NCBI RefSeq assembly: GCF_001854245.1
Contig: NZ_CP015381.1
Span: 1,422,001 to 1,486,000, forward strand
Source of the DNA: Desulfococcus multivorans
GTDB lineage: Bacteria > Desulfobacterota > Desulfobacteria > Desulfobacterales > Desulfococcaceae
DNA: 64,000 bases
Reading direction: 5' to 3'
Part shown: positions 27,908-37,277 of the stretch, one piece after another
Position numbering within the stretch: position 1 is the stretch's first letter
Layout: the number at the start of each line of letters is the position of its first letter
Program-made: the position numbers and the translations under genes
The notes under the pieces: model-generated
What the model saw: only the letters and a program-made list of their open reading frames with translations
Database searches by the model: none
Told to the model about the DNA's origin: nothing

Positions 27908-29938
27908 TCAGCGTCGACACCCTGACGACTCTGATTCAGGGAGCACCGGATGTTCTCTCTGTATATTGGCGGTGGTTGCAGACGTGCATTCCGCCGTTTT
28001 TTCCATGTTCATCGGAAGGGCGGGAAACAGCATTTTGACCGAGGTTCCCCGGCCCTCCCGGCTTTGAATGGATATCGCTCCCCGATGGGCCCTGACGATG
28101 CCGAGAACGGCCGAAAGTCCCAATCCCCGACCCGTAAATTTGGTGGTGAAGAAGGGATCGAAGGCGCGGGTATGGGTGTTCGCGGTCATGCCGCATCCCG
28201 TATCGGTGATGTCAAGGTAGGCGTAATCACCCTCCGGCAGGTTGTCGTCATGGAACGGGGTTTGGAAGGTATTGCGACCGCAGTAGGTCGTCCCGATGGA
28301 CAGGGTGATGCGCCCCGGATTTTGTCCAAAGGATTCCGCTGCGTTGGAAACGACGTTGATAACGGCCTGGTTGATCTGGGCGGCATCTCCTTTAATGAAC
28401 ACCGGTTCCTTACTTCTGACGAACAGAATATCCGCCTTGTCCGTAATCGAGATCTTCAGGAGACCGATCATCTCCTCCACCAGTTCGGGTAGGTTGATGG
28501 TCTGGGCTGTGATCAGCCCCCGTCCGGCATAGGTCAGCATCATGCTGCTCAGCTCCGCTGCACGTTCGGCCGCCTGCCCTGCCGCTTTGATATTGCGCAT
28601 GATCGGTGTGTCGGGGCCAAGGGCGACGGCGGCCATCTCCAGGTTGCCCATGATGCCCATCAGCAGGTTGTTGAAATTGTGGGCCACGCTGCCGGCCATA
28701 AGGTTCAGACCCTCGAATTTCTGAATTTGAGATTCCAGGATCAGCCGTTCATTTTCCATCCGCTTCTGACGGGTGACGTCCCTTACCACGCAGATGCCGA
28801 TCTTTTCCCCATGACGGTTCGTGACGGCCTCTGAGCTGACGAGCACATCGATGGGGCTGCCGTCTTTTTTTTGGAATCGGCAGGGGAAATCGGTGACACT
28901 TTCATGACCAAAAACCGGCGTCTTATCAGAAGTCGTCAGGGCCGGATCCTCCGGGTGAACCATGAAATAGGCATCCCGGCCAATAACCTCCTCCCGTTTA
29001 TAACCCATTTCGACAAGCCATTTCCGGTTGACGTCGCAGAACCGCCTGTTCCGGTCGATAGAATGCATCATTACCGGAGACTTGTCGTATATGAACCGGT
29101 ATCTCGCTTCGCTGTTGAGGAGTTCCCGGGTGCGCTCCTCCAGAGTGTCCTCAATGTGGAGAAGCGCCCGCTCCCGACACGCATTTTCACACAAGGTGAT
29201 CAGACATTGTGGGTCGAAAGGCTTCCTGGCATATGCGGCGATACCCTGCTGCATCCATCCGAGGGCGAGCTCGGGCCGCGGGTCGTTGGCAATCATGATG
29301 AACACACCTTGCGGATGCATCTGCCGGAGTTCCTTCAGGAGTCGGTCTCCGGAGGTGTCGGGTAGCTGATGTTCCAGGACGATGATTTCCGCCTTGCGTT
29401 CTCTGAGGCAATTTACGGCTTCGAGACCGCTGAAGGCCGTGGCGGCGTAATACCCCGCGTATTCGAACGCGGATTTCAGCTTCTGGATGCTGGTTGCATC
29501 CGGATCGACGATCAGGACACGGGTTTTGATCCGGGAGGTGTGCCCCTTGAGAAGACCATTGACCTGATTGATGAATGTGGTCGTTCGGACGGGGACGGGC
29601 AGAAAGGCGTCGGCGCCGAGCCTCGCGGTGATCTGTCTGACATCCTCGCCGGAAAAGGTGGCGGACACCACGAGAATCGGTACGGCATTGAAGGCGGCAT
29701 ATTCCATAGATCGCAGCAGCCGACAGAATCGCCAGCCGTCGATGCCGGGCATATGGAGGTCGGTGACGATCAGGTCCGGCAACGCCGAGGAGAGCATATT
29801 TTCCAACGCCTCTCCGGCGGTATCGAAGGCTTGGGCGATAAGACCCTCCTGCGCCAGCATATTGGACAGGACGCGCAATTGAATGACATCGTCGTTGACC
29901 ACGACGACAAGAGGAGATGTCACGTCTTGAACGGTCAT
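27908..29938 (-). CDS. Hybrid histidine kinase: REC-REC-PAS-HisKA-HATPase
   Basis: The 676-residue cytoplasmic sensor has a first receiver domain (about 9-128, phospho-acceptor Asp60 in DLIVTDLHMPG) and a second at about 139-255. In the second, Glu189 replaces Asp (IIVLEHQLPD). A PAS domain follows (about 280-395, RYRFIYDKSPVMMHS), then HisKA with His420 (SVAHNFNNLLMG) and an HATPase with NVVSNAAES, DTGCGM and GRGLGLSAV. Receivers at the N-terminus suggest that other kinases control it. No transmembrane segment or cognate regulator is adjacent. Confidence 0.92.
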   Translation of the reverse strand: MTVQDVTSPLVVVVNDDVIQLRVLSNMLAQEGLIAQAFDTAGEALENMLSSALPDLIVTDLHMPGIDGWRFCRLLRSMEYAAFNAVPILVVSATFSGEDVRQITARLGADAFLPVPVRTTTFINQVNGLLKGHTSRIKTRVLIVDPDATSIQKLKSAFEYAGYYAATAFSGLEAVNCLRERKAEIIVLEHQLPDTSGDRLLKELRQMHPQGVFIMIANDPRPELALGWMQQGIAAYARKPFDPQCLITLCENACRERALLHIEDTLEERTRELLNSEARYRFIYDKSPVMMHSIDRNRRFCDVNRKWLVEMGYKREEVIGRDAYFMVHPEDPALTTSDKTPVFGHESVTDFPCRFQKKDGSPIDVLVSSEAVTNRHGEKIGICVVRDVTRQKRMENERLILESQIQKFEGLNLMAGSVAHNFNNLLMGIMGNLEMAAVALGPDTPIMRNIKAAGQAAERAAELSSMMLTYAGRGLITAQTINLPELVEEMIGLLKISITDKADILFVRSKEPVFIKGDAAQINQAVINVVSNAAESFGQNPGRITLSIGTTYCGRNTFQTPFHDDNLPEGDYAYLDITDTGCGMTANTHTRAFDPFFTTKFTGRGLGLSAVLGIVRAHRGAISIQSREGRGTSVKMLFPALPMNMEKTAECTSATTANIQREHPVLPESESSGCRR

Positions 29939-30048
29939 ATTCTTCCCTTCAGGTCACCGGCAACGTTAGGGGGTTTCACCTCGGATGTTCATGTGAATTT
30001 CAGAGCAACGTCGAATAAAAAACGCAACCTTCGGTGTCTGGAGACCGG

Positions 30049-30087
30049 TGCCGACAGAAGACGGCCGTCCCCTGTCGGCATCTTTTT
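30049..30087 (+). terminator. Orphan intrinsic terminator
   Basis: TGCCGACAG and CTGTCGGCA form a perfect 9-bp stem, followed by TCTTTTT. Only the plus orientation has the T-tract. No plus-strand coding sequence lies upstream before mgtE, so it may end a small RNA or an antisense transcript of the histidine kinase gene. Confidence 0.7.
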
Positions 30088-30176
30088 GGGCCCACCATCA
30101 CGAGAGTCGGAAGTCGGGTAAGGACAATCGTGGTCATCTGAAGAGGGCGACGATGAGACGATAGGCCACAATTCGA

Positions 30177-30205
30177 TTGAGAACAAGGGAAAAATTTACT
30201 ATAAT
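30177..30205 (+). promoter_or_regulatory. Sigma70-like promoter of the Ser/Thr kinase gene
   Basis: TTGAGA, 17 bases, TATAAT. The -10 box is perfect and the region is AT-rich. The leader to the chosen start codon is about 70 bases. Confidence 0.65.
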
Positions 30206-30283
30206 TATTAAGTATTGATAGATGAAATCGAAATCACCATAGCTAAATTTATATATACCGGCATATTAGCCGAAGATACCCTT

Positions 30284-31696
30284 ATGAAAAAAATCGGGAG
30301 ATATATTGTCAGAGGGCAGCTTGGTCGGGGCGGCATGGGCCGGGTGTACAAGGTCGAAATGCCTGTTACGGGTAAGATTGTCGCATTGAAGCTGCTCAAG
30401 CCCGACCCGCTTCTGACGGACCTGCTGGGTTTGGAAAATATCCGGGGAATGTTTGTCCGGGAAGCGGTTACCATGGCGAATTTGAAACACCCGAATCTGC
30501 TGGATGTCTGGGATTTTGATGAGGCGGAGGGAATGCCTTTCTACATCATGGATTATCATTGCAACAATCTGGGGACCATGATCGGAGAAAGCCACATGAT
30601 TGAAAAGCCCTCGCGTCGGATTCCTGCGGAGAAGGCTGTTCGATATATTCGCCAGATACTTGAGGGGTTGGCCTGCCTCCATTATGCCGGTGTGGTTCAC
30701 CGAGATATCAAACCGTTCAATGTCCTGATCACCGATTACGACACCGTCAAAATCTGTGATTTCGGTCTTTCCAAAATGAGAGGATACCCCTTCAGGGGGC
30801 CTTCCAACCTCAAGGTCGGCACACCGGGGTACGCATCCCCGGAACAACAGAAGGATCCGGACGCCGTCGATTTCAGTGCCGACCTTTTTTCGGTGGGGGT
30901 GATGTTTTACCGAATGTTGACCGGAATTCTGCCCATGAAGGATCCCGCTTCTCCTCAGGCCCACAATCCGGATCTTGACGTCTTCTGGGACCGCTTTCTT
31001 CTCAAAGCCATCGAGCCGTCGCCCCTGCGGCGGTATCGCCGGGCCAGGTCCATGCTGGCGGCGTTGGATGACGTCTATGCCGTTTGGCGCGGCAAGCAGG
31101 AAAAAATCTGCCGGTATCCGTATCCGACCGGTCTGGAAGACCTGGCATCCGATGCGCCGGCAACGGTCGAATATGAGAAGCCGAGAAGTCGTCCTTTGAA
31201 TGTCGATCTCAAAAAGGCACGGAGACTGTTCGGGTTGGATGAGCTTTTCCGACCTCAGGTATACACCGAAAACGATTTCAACGTCGATGTCGACGACGTC
31301 GTTGCCGATCGCGCCACTGGTCTTCTGTGGGAGCGGTCCGGATCCGAATATCCCATGACGTGGGATCGTGCCCGCCACTATGTCCGCGGTCTCAACGACC
31401 AAGGATTTTCAGGCCGGACCGATTGGCGGCTGCCGACGGTGGCCGAACTCACGACGCTTTTGATGAAGACCTATCCCCAGGAGACCCTTTGCATATCATC
31501 GGTTTTTGATGAGACCCAAAGGGGACTATGGAGCAGTGACAGGCGTTCCCCGGCGGCCGCCTGGTATGTCAGCTTGGATCTCGGTTTTGTTGCATGGCAT
31601 GACCATACGGCGCGTTGTTATGTAAGGGCGGTATGTGATCGCTCAGGCTCGACGGATGAATTCAACGCTGCTCAAGCGACCGGCGAACGCTCTTGA
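30284..31696 (+). CDS. Ser/Thr protein kinase fused to a C-terminal DUF1566-like domain
   Basis: This 470-residue protein begins with a Hanks-type kinase domain (about 5-275): glycine loop GRGGMGRVYK, Lys36, HRDIKPFNVL with catalytic Asp141, DFG at Asp159, and GTPGYASPEQ in the activation segment. A linker leads to a C-terminal domain (about 337-455) with DRATGLLWERSG, TWDRARHYVRGLNDQ, TDWRLPTVAEL and CYVRAVCD, matching the DUF1566/Lcl fold. No membrane segment is seen, so both parts are cytoplasmic. The frame also opens at a TTG at 30215; I prefer the ATG at 30284. The next gene is probably co-transcribed. Confidence 0.88.
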   Translation: MKKIGRYIVRGQLGRGGMGRVYKVEMPVTGKIVALKLLKPDPLLTDLLGLENIRGMFVREAVTMANLKHPNLLDVWDFDEAEGMPFYIMDYHCNNLGTMIGESHMIEKPSRRIPAEKAVRYIRQILEGLACLHYAGVVHRDIKPFNVLITDYDTVKICDFGLSKMRGYPFRGPSNLKVGTPGYASPEQQKDPDAVDFSADLFSVGVMFYRMLTGILPMKDPASPQAHNPDLDVFWDRFLLKAIEPSPLRRYRRARSMLAALDDVYAVWRGKQEKICRYPYPTGLEDLASDAPATVEYEKPRSRPLNVDLKKARRLFGLDELFRPQVYTENDFNVDVDDVVADRATGLLWERSGSEYPMTWDRARHYVRGLNDQGFSGRTDWRLPTVAELTTLLMKTYPQETLCISSVFDETQRGLWSSDRRSPAAAWYVSLDLGFVAWHDHTARCYVRAVCDRSGSTDEFNAAQATGERS

Positions 31697-31732
31697 TCCA
31701 ATTGCCTTGGACATTGACGTCAGGCGGAAAAA

Positions 31733-33979
31733 ATGTTGGAAAAAGAATTCCCATTGTCCGAAACGACCTGCCCGGGCATCTACGCTCTTGATCTGTCCCT
31801 GGACCGTCTGAAAACCGGCGTCGACAACATCCGGCACGACGTCTATTTCAGCGGCGATTTTCACAAGACGGTTCAGCATTTCATTTTCCAGATCATCGTG
31901 AAGCAGACCCAGACCGAGGAAGTGCTGCATCTCGGGAAAGGGGTGAGCCTTACCAGGATTCGGGAGAAGTTCAGACGGCATTGCCGCGAGATTTTGCTTT
32001 ACGGCATCAACAGCGCCAAATCCGAGCGGGAAATCGAGATTGATCGGTTGGTACAGCTTTCATTGTTAAAGTTGTTGCTGGACGCTATTCCGGAACAGTT
32101 CGAGCACTTCGAGGGGCGGCTCAAGGAAATCAGCCGAGGATATGAACTCTCCCACAATCAGGATGATGCCGTTGAACTGGATAAAAAAATAATTACCGTG
32201 AAGGAAAATCGCCAGGCCGTCATTCGAGGGGTCGGCCGAGACGTTTTCCTGAACCTCCAGGAGATCAACCAAAAGGACCTGAACGAACTGCGGCGCATCA
32301 ATTTCGGAGATCGGACGGTGATTCCCGATACGGTCTTTTCCAATCCCATGTTCTTTGCCGAAAACCCTTTTGACGATTATTTCACACTCAAGCATTACGA
32401 CATCATGTTCGGGCACCGGCCGGAAGATCCGGATCGATACGAGTCGCTCCTCTCGTCCGTCAAAAAAATTCTTTTTGAAATTTATGAAACCCCTCATCTT
32501 GCGCCGTTTCATCCGGACGATTCGAGGAGGCACCCCGATTTCGACGGATGCCTGAAAAGGGTGGAAAACATCGATTTTTTTTTCAACAGCTTTCAAACCA
32601 CCTATCGATACCGATCGTTCCGGAAATCAGGGACGGATAAGGATATTCGCCGTCTCAAAAAGTTTTCGCGGGAGCAAAGAGAGCGTCTTTGGATTCTGTC
32701 TCGAAAGTTCGAACAAGATGGTATCCTGGAAAAGATCCTCGCTGTTTATGAAATGCAGCCGGTCTACCTCGAATTCTGTCCGCCCCTGGTTCCTCAGCTT
32801 ATCGCTCAGTTTCTCATCGATCGGCGGGTCCGAAAGAATGTCGCCGTTCGCCTGAAGCAGATAAGTCGGTTTTACGGAAAAACATTTTCGACGAAACCGC
32901 TTCACCGGATTCGCCGGCAGATCTGGTGGACGCGGATTAAGCGCGAATATGGCTATCTGATTCGATTTTTGAAAAATTTTGTTCAGTTTCATAGAGATTT
33001 CCAGGATTACAAAGCCATTCGGGAGTCAATGGATCAGATCAACATGGCGACCGATCCGAAAATCATCAATCTCTCCCGTGTAAACAATACCCTTTACGAA
33101 TTTCTGCTGCCGCACGAGCGTCGTTTTCAGGAAAAACCCATCTCGAGTCATGTCATCCTCAAGGCCGATGTGCGCGGATCCACGACGATCACTCACCGGA
33201 TGATGATGCGGGACCTGAACCCGGCATCCTACTTCAGTCTTAATTTCTTTGACCCCATTACGGAGATTCTACCGGATTACGGTGCGGAGAAGGTCTTTGT
33301 GGAAGGGGATGCCCTCATCCTGTCGATATTTGAACGGGAAAGCGAGTCGGCGGGACGGTACAGCGTGGCCAGGGCCTGCGGTTTGGCGGTCAGTATTCTG
33401 TCCATCGTCAAAAGCTGCAACTTGAGAAACGGGAAATACCGCCTGCCGGACATAGAGCTTGGTATCGGCATCACATACACCGCCGGTCGGCCGGCCTTTC
33501 TTTTCGACGGTGACCAGCGCATCATGATATCCTCGGCCATCAATATAGCAGACCGCCTGGCCGGGTGCTCCAAGCCGCTGAAGCAGGCCCTTTTCAAGGA
33601 AAGCGCCCCGTTCAACCTCTATGTGTTCCAGTCGATGTCGGACGAGGCGATGTCCGAGGTGGATGACGATCTCTTTTTACGCTATAATGTCAACGGGATC
33701 GAACTCAGTTCGACCGGATTTCAACAATTGAGAGAAGAAATCGAGATCCAGACCTTTACGGTAAACGCTTCCAGGGCGAGTCGGCACAGCAAAATGAAAT
33801 TTTACACGGGAAAATTTCCCCTGGTGAGCGGTGAGATTCAACGCCTGGTGATTCGTGAGGCGCCGATTGTCAGAATCGATCCAAACCATTACACGGTGAA
33901 GGGACTTACCGATCGAAAGTATTATGAGATATGCACCAACAGGAAGTTGCGGAAAATTGTTGAAAATCTCAGGGGATAA
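31733..33979 (+). CDS. Large protein with a C-terminal class III nucleotide cyclase-like domain
   Basis: The 748-residue protein has about 470 N-terminal residues that I do not recognise: charged, helical and without membrane segments. The C-terminal part resembles a class III cyclase: KADVRGSTTIT with the first metal Asp, VFVEGDALILSIF with the second, GIGITYTAGRPAF, and SAINIADRLAG, which keeps the transition-state Asn and Arg. The usual substrate-selecting Lys before the second metal site is Phe here, so it may not make cAMP. AGGCGGAAAA precedes the start. It lies 36 bases after the kinase gene, which suggests a joint signalling role. Confidence 0.75.
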   Translation: MLEKEFPLSETTCPGIYALDLSLDRLKTGVDNIRHDVYFSGDFHKTVQHFIFQIIVKQTQTEEVLHLGKGVSLTRIREKFRRHCREILLYGINSAKSEREIEIDRLVQLSLLKLLLDAIPEQFEHFEGRLKEISRGYELSHNQDDAVELDKKIITVKENRQAVIRGVGRDVFLNLQEINQKDLNELRRINFGDRTVIPDTVFSNPMFFAENPFDDYFTLKHYDIMFGHRPEDPDRYESLLSSVKKILFEIYETPHLAPFHPDDSRRHPDFDGCLKRVENIDFFFNSFQTTYRYRSFRKSGTDKDIRRLKKFSREQRERLWILSRKFEQDGILEKILAVYEMQPVYLEFCPPLVPQLIAQFLIDRRVRKNVAVRLKQISRFYGKTFSTKPLHRIRRQIWWTRIKREYGYLIRFLKNFVQFHRDFQDYKAIRESMDQINMATDPKIINLSRVNNTLYEFLLPHERRFQEKPISSHVILKADVRGSTTITHRMMMRDLNPASYFSLNFFDPITEILPDYGAEKVFVEGDALILSIFERESESAGRYSVARACGLAVSILSIVKSCNLRNGKYRLPDIELGIGITYTAGRPAFLFDGDQRIMISSAINIADRLAGCSKPLKQALFKESAPFNLYVFQSMSDEAMSEVDDDLFLRYNVNGIELSSTGFQQLREEIEIQTFTVNASRASRHSKMKFYTGKFPLVSGEIQRLVIREAPIVRIDPNHYTVKGLTDRKYYEICTNRKLRKIVENLRG

Positions 33980-34068
33980 CAGCGATCGGTGCTTGCATCG
34001 GAGCACAGCGGCATTACCATGGAAGGGTGTGGAATCGGGAAAAAATACAAGAGCGGGAGTTCGGTATC

Positions 34069-34548
34069 ATGGTTACAATCCAGAAAAAGAACAAATACCG
34101 GGTCGGCATTCTGTCCGATACCCACGGCCTTCTCCGGAACTGTATTTATAAAGCCTTCGCAAAGGTCGACCTGATCATTCATGCGGGGGATGTGGGCGGA
34201 ACAGCGGTACTGAGGGAATTGGAAAAGCTTGCCCCGGTCGTCGCGGTGAAAGGGAATACGGACGGCAATTGGGCTGCGGATGCCATTCCAGCTTTTGAGA
34301 TGGTTTCCGTGGGAGAGATCATGATTTACGTTCTCCATGATCTCATGCAACTGGATTTGGACGCCGGTAGCGCCGGCGTGGACGTTGTCGTCAGCGGACA
34401 CACGCATCAGCCTTGTATTGAAGAGAAGAATGGCGTCCTGTTCCTGAATCCGGGCAGCGTCGGCCCCCGACGATTCGATTATCCCATTTCAGCAGCGCTT
34501 CTTGAGATCAACGACGGAAGATTGTCCCCTAAAATACTCACATTTTAA
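34069..34548 (+). CDS. YfcE/MJ0936-type metallophosphodiesterase
   Basis: The 159-residue calcineurin-like phosphoesterase has metal-binding motifs GILSDTHG, IHAGDVG, KGNTDG (Asp replacing the usual His), VVSGHTHQP and LNPGSVGPRR. It probably cleaves phosphodiesters in the cytoplasm; the natural substrate of the family is unknown. The ATG at 34069 follows GGGAG. A second family member is at 51297-52022. Confidence 0.9.
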   Translation: MVTIQKKNKYRVGILSDTHGLLRNCIYKAFAKVDLIIHAGDVGGTAVLRELEKLAPVVAVKGNTDGNWAADAIPAFEMVSVGEIMIYVLHDLMQLDLDAGSAGVDVVVSGHTHQPCIEEKNGVLFLNPGSVGPRRFDYPISAALLEINDGRLSPKILTF

Positions 34549-34622
34549 CCATAGTATGGACATCCGTTTCGATTTCATGGAAGGTTGCCCCCGGACAAAA
34601 ATCAGTCTTTTGGTTAAACGAA

Positions 34623-34651
34623 TTGATTTTAAATGAATATTCAATTATAAT
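34623..34651 (+). promoter_or_regulatory. Sigma70-like promoter of the HTH-EIIA/CLC operon
   Basis: TTGATT, 17 bases, TATAAT in a very AT-rich stretch. It is the only strong candidate in the 280-base space before the operon and leaves a leader of about 170 bases. Confidence 0.6.
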
Positions 34652-34828
34652 CAAGATTTTTAAAGAAACGGTTTCTCGAGCAGCCCATCGGTTTTCCTGT
34701 GCGTGGTGATGTCGGACCCGCTTGAATACAGGGGCGGTCCGGCGCGAACGGTTATAGGATCCGCAGGATGAAAATGGGTGCTGATTCCTATAATAATCCC
34801 GATTGCAGTGTTAGCCTGCGTGGAAGTC

Positions 34829-35530
34829 ATGAAGTTGACCATCAACGACGTCGCCCGAAGTCTTGATCTCCCCCTCAGCACCGTGGAACGATGGATTCGC
34901 CAAGGTCGGATCCCCATCAAGCGGAGCGGACAGACCTATACCGTTGACAGGACGGCTCTGGAGAAGTGGGCTAAATCCCATAAGTTGGCGTTTTCCCTTC
35001 AGGACGCCCCGGCCGCCCCTGGAGCGGATGCCGTTGGTGTGCCGGACAGCGAAACGCTCCTGTCCGCGATGAAGCGGGGAGAGATTCTCTACGGGATTCA
35101 CGGCGATACGACGGATGAGGTCCTGGCGTCGGCGGTGGAGGCGATGACGGTGTTTCCTGCCGAGGTCAAAACGGAGCTGCTTGAGCGACTCCTCGAACGG
35201 GAGCGTCTGACATCGACCGGGATCGGAAAAGGCGTCGCTATTCCGCATCCCCGAATGCCGTTTTTGGATGAGATTGATCAGTCGGTTATCGTCACCGGCT
35301 TCCTCGACAAGCCGATCGACTACCTGGCTGTAGACAGTCGGCCGGTGTTCGTTCTTTTTTTTCTTCTGAGCCCGACGCCAAAACAGCATCTTCAGATTCT
35401 GTCGCGGCTGTCGTTCTGCGTACGTGACGACGCGTTCGTCAGTTTTCTGAAAACCATACCGGATCCTGACGCTTTTGAGGCCAGGATCGAGGCCTTCGAA
35501 AGGACCATGAACAAAAAGGGATTGGTGTAG
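34829..35530 (+). CDS. DNA-binding HTH domain fused to PTS EIIA(Ntr)-like domain
   Basis: Residues 1-55 form a MerR/excisionase-like helix-turn-helix: MKLTINDVARSLDLPLSTVE, then RWIRQGRIPIKRSGQTYTVD. Residues about 75-225 form a PtsN-type EIIA domain with phospho-acceptor His140 in GKGVAIPHPRMP. PtsN relays phosphate status of the nitrogen PTS to transporters and regulators; here a DNA-binding part is attached. The ATG at 34829 gives the HTH start; a GTG lies nine bases upstream. The CLC channel gene follows after eight bases. Confidence 0.85.
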   Translation: MKLTINDVARSLDLPLSTVERWIRQGRIPIKRSGQTYTVDRTALEKWAKSHKLAFSLQDAPAAPGADAVGVPDSETLLSAMKRGEILYGIHGDTTDEVLASAVEAMTVFPAEVKTELLERLLERERLTSTGIGKGVAIPHPRMPFLDEIDQSVIVTGFLDKPIDYLAVDSRPVFVLFFLLSPTPKQHLQILSRLSFCVRDDAFVSFLKTIPDPDAFEARIEAFERTMNKKGLV

Positions 35531-35538
35531 GCGGGTCG

Positions 35539-37263
35539 ATGGGCAGGATGATCCCTCTGCGATACCCCGGGAAATGGAGTATCTTCCGCCTCGATGACCG
35601 CATGTTGCTCATCCTGATGGGCATCATCGTCGGAACATGCAGCGGCCTGGCCGCCGTGGCGCTGAGCCGATCCCTCATCGTCCTTCTGGAATGGACGCAT
35701 GCTTACCGTTATTACTGGTGGGCGTTTTCCCTCCCGGCAGGTGGCGCCATGCTTTCCTCGCTGTTCATGAACAAGATCGTCAAGGAGGGTGCGGGGCACG
35801 GCGTGCCGGAGGTGATCTACAGCGTCTCTCGTTATGGCGGGCTTCTTCGTTTCCGCTCCAGCTTCTCCCGTCTCATTTCCAGCTGCCTGACCATCGGCAG
35901 CGGCGGTTCCGCCGGACCTGAGGCGCCGGTGGTCATGAGCGGCGCCGCCATCGGTTCCAATATCGCCACCTTTTTCTCCCTCAACGAGCGACAGCGGATC
36001 ACCCTCGTTGGCTGCGGCGCCGCCGGAGCGATATCTTCGATTTTCAACGCCCCTATTGCCGGAATGGTGTTTACCGTCGAGGTGATTCTAGGTGAATGGA
36101 CCGCCCTCAACATCATCCCTATCGCCATTGCATCAGTGGCCGGAACGGAGATTTCCCGTGTTCTTCAGGGCAACAATATCGTTTTCGATCATCGCGAGTT
36201 CGACATTGGGTTTCCCGACACCTTGGCCAGCTTTGGTCTGGCGGTACTGTGCGCCTTTACGGCTATTCTCTTGACACACGCGCTCAGGGCCATGCCCCGC
36301 CATTCGGCCCGTTTGCCCATGCCGGTCTGGATTCGGGCCGCCATCGGCGGCGCTGTGGTCGGTGTTATCGGCAGCTTTTTCCCGGTGGTTCTGGGGGAGG
36401 GATATCATTCCATTCAGGAGATGATCGACGGGATTTATACCCCGGGATTTGTTCTGGTGGCGGTGGGGATGCTGGCCAAAGTGGCCGCCACGTCTTTCAC
36501 ACTCGGGTGGGGCGGCTCCGGTGGAATTTTCGCACCGGCCCTGGTGATCGGGAGTCTGGCGGGGTTGACGTTTCATCGTGGACTTGCCTTCGTCTGGCCT
36601 TCCGTGGCATGGGTCAATGAAGGTTGCTTTGCGCTGCTGGGAATGGCCGGGTTGATCAGCGGCATGCTCCAGGCTCCTCTGACCGCTATTTTTCTGATTA
36701 TTGAAATCACCGGCGATTACGGTGTCATTCTGCCGCTCATCATCGTGTCGACCATCTCTTCAACGGTCTGCCAGTACATCGAGCCGGCCTCTTTCTATCT
36801 TAAGGAACTGGTGGACAAGGGGCAGCTGCTCCGCCCCGGGACCGACGGCCGGGTGCTGTCGGACCTGAGCATTCAGGAACTCCTCGAGAAAGACTGCATC
36901 AGTGTAACTCCCGACATGCTGCTTCGAGACTTCATTGAGATTGTCAAACGGTCCCGGCGGAATCACTTCCCTGTCGAAGATCCCGTAAGCGGGGACTATC
37001 TCGGTATGGTCCATCTCGACGATATACGGCCCTATCTCTTCAATCCGGGTATGTATGACGCCGTGGTTCTGGAACAGATTCTGGACAGGGATGTCGAGGT
37101 GGTTTCCCTGGACGAAGACCTGACGGAAGTGCTGCAGTTGATGGATGAGAAACACCTGTTCAGCCTGCCGGTCATTTCCAACAAGCGATTTATCGGGATG
37201 ATCTCCAAGGCAACGCTTCTGGACCGCTATCGTCAGGAACTTCGTGTACAAACGTGCCGATAA
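35539..37263 (+). CDS. CLC-family chloride channel/antiporter with CBS domains
   Basis: The 574-residue membrane protein has the CLC core (about 20-410) with GSGGSAGPEAPVVMSG, in which the gating Glu is kept as GPEAP, and GWGGSGGIFAPALVIG as the third anion-binding segment. Two CBS domains occupy about 445-570 and may sense adenine nucleotides. The retained Glu suggests a proton-coupled antiporter, though GREGP is altered. Confidence 0.93.
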   Translation: MGRMIPLRYPGKWSIFRLDDRMLLILMGIIVGTCSGLAAVALSRSLIVLLEWTHAYRYYWWAFSLPAGGAMLSSLFMNKIVKEGAGHGVPEVIYSVSRYGGLLRFRSSFSRLISSCLTIGSGGSAGPEAPVVMSGAAIGSNIATFFSLNERQRITLVGCGAAGAISSIFNAPIAGMVFTVEVILGEWTALNIIPIAIASVAGTEISRVLQGNNIVFDHREFDIGFPDTLASFGLAVLCAFTAILLTHALRAMPRHSARLPMPVWIRAAIGGAVVGVIGSFFPVVLGEGYHSIQEMIDGIYTPGFVLVAVGMLAKVAATSFTLGWGGSGGIFAPALVIGSLAGLTFHRGLAFVWPSVAWVNEGCFALLGMAGLISGMLQAPLTAIFLIIEITGDYGVILPLIIVSTISSTVCQYIEPASFYLKELVDKGQLLRPGTDGRVLSDLSIQELLEKDCISVTPDMLLRDFIEIVKRSRRNHFPVEDPVSGDYLGMVHLDDIRPYLFNPGMYDAVVLEQILDRDVEVVSLDEDLTEVLQLMDEKHLFSLPVISNKRFIGMISKATLLDRYRQELRVQTCR

Positions 37264-37277
37264 GGCGAGGAGATCTT

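Larger units (their letters stand above)
29939..30283. other. 345-base divergent intergenic region
   Basis: This region separates the hybrid kinase gene (minus) from the Ser/Thr kinase gene (plus). It holds a plus-strand intrinsic terminator at 30049-30087 with no plus-strand gene before it, and a good plus-strand promoter at 30177-30205. No open reading frame with a ribosome site is visible. Confidence 0.7.

Noticed and set aside
29990-30087. Riboswitch (for example c-di-GMP type) before the Ser/Thr kinase gene
   Set aside because: AACGCAACC recalls a few bases of known aptamers, but the conserved core pairings are missing, and the kinase promoter candidate lies downstream of the terminator.
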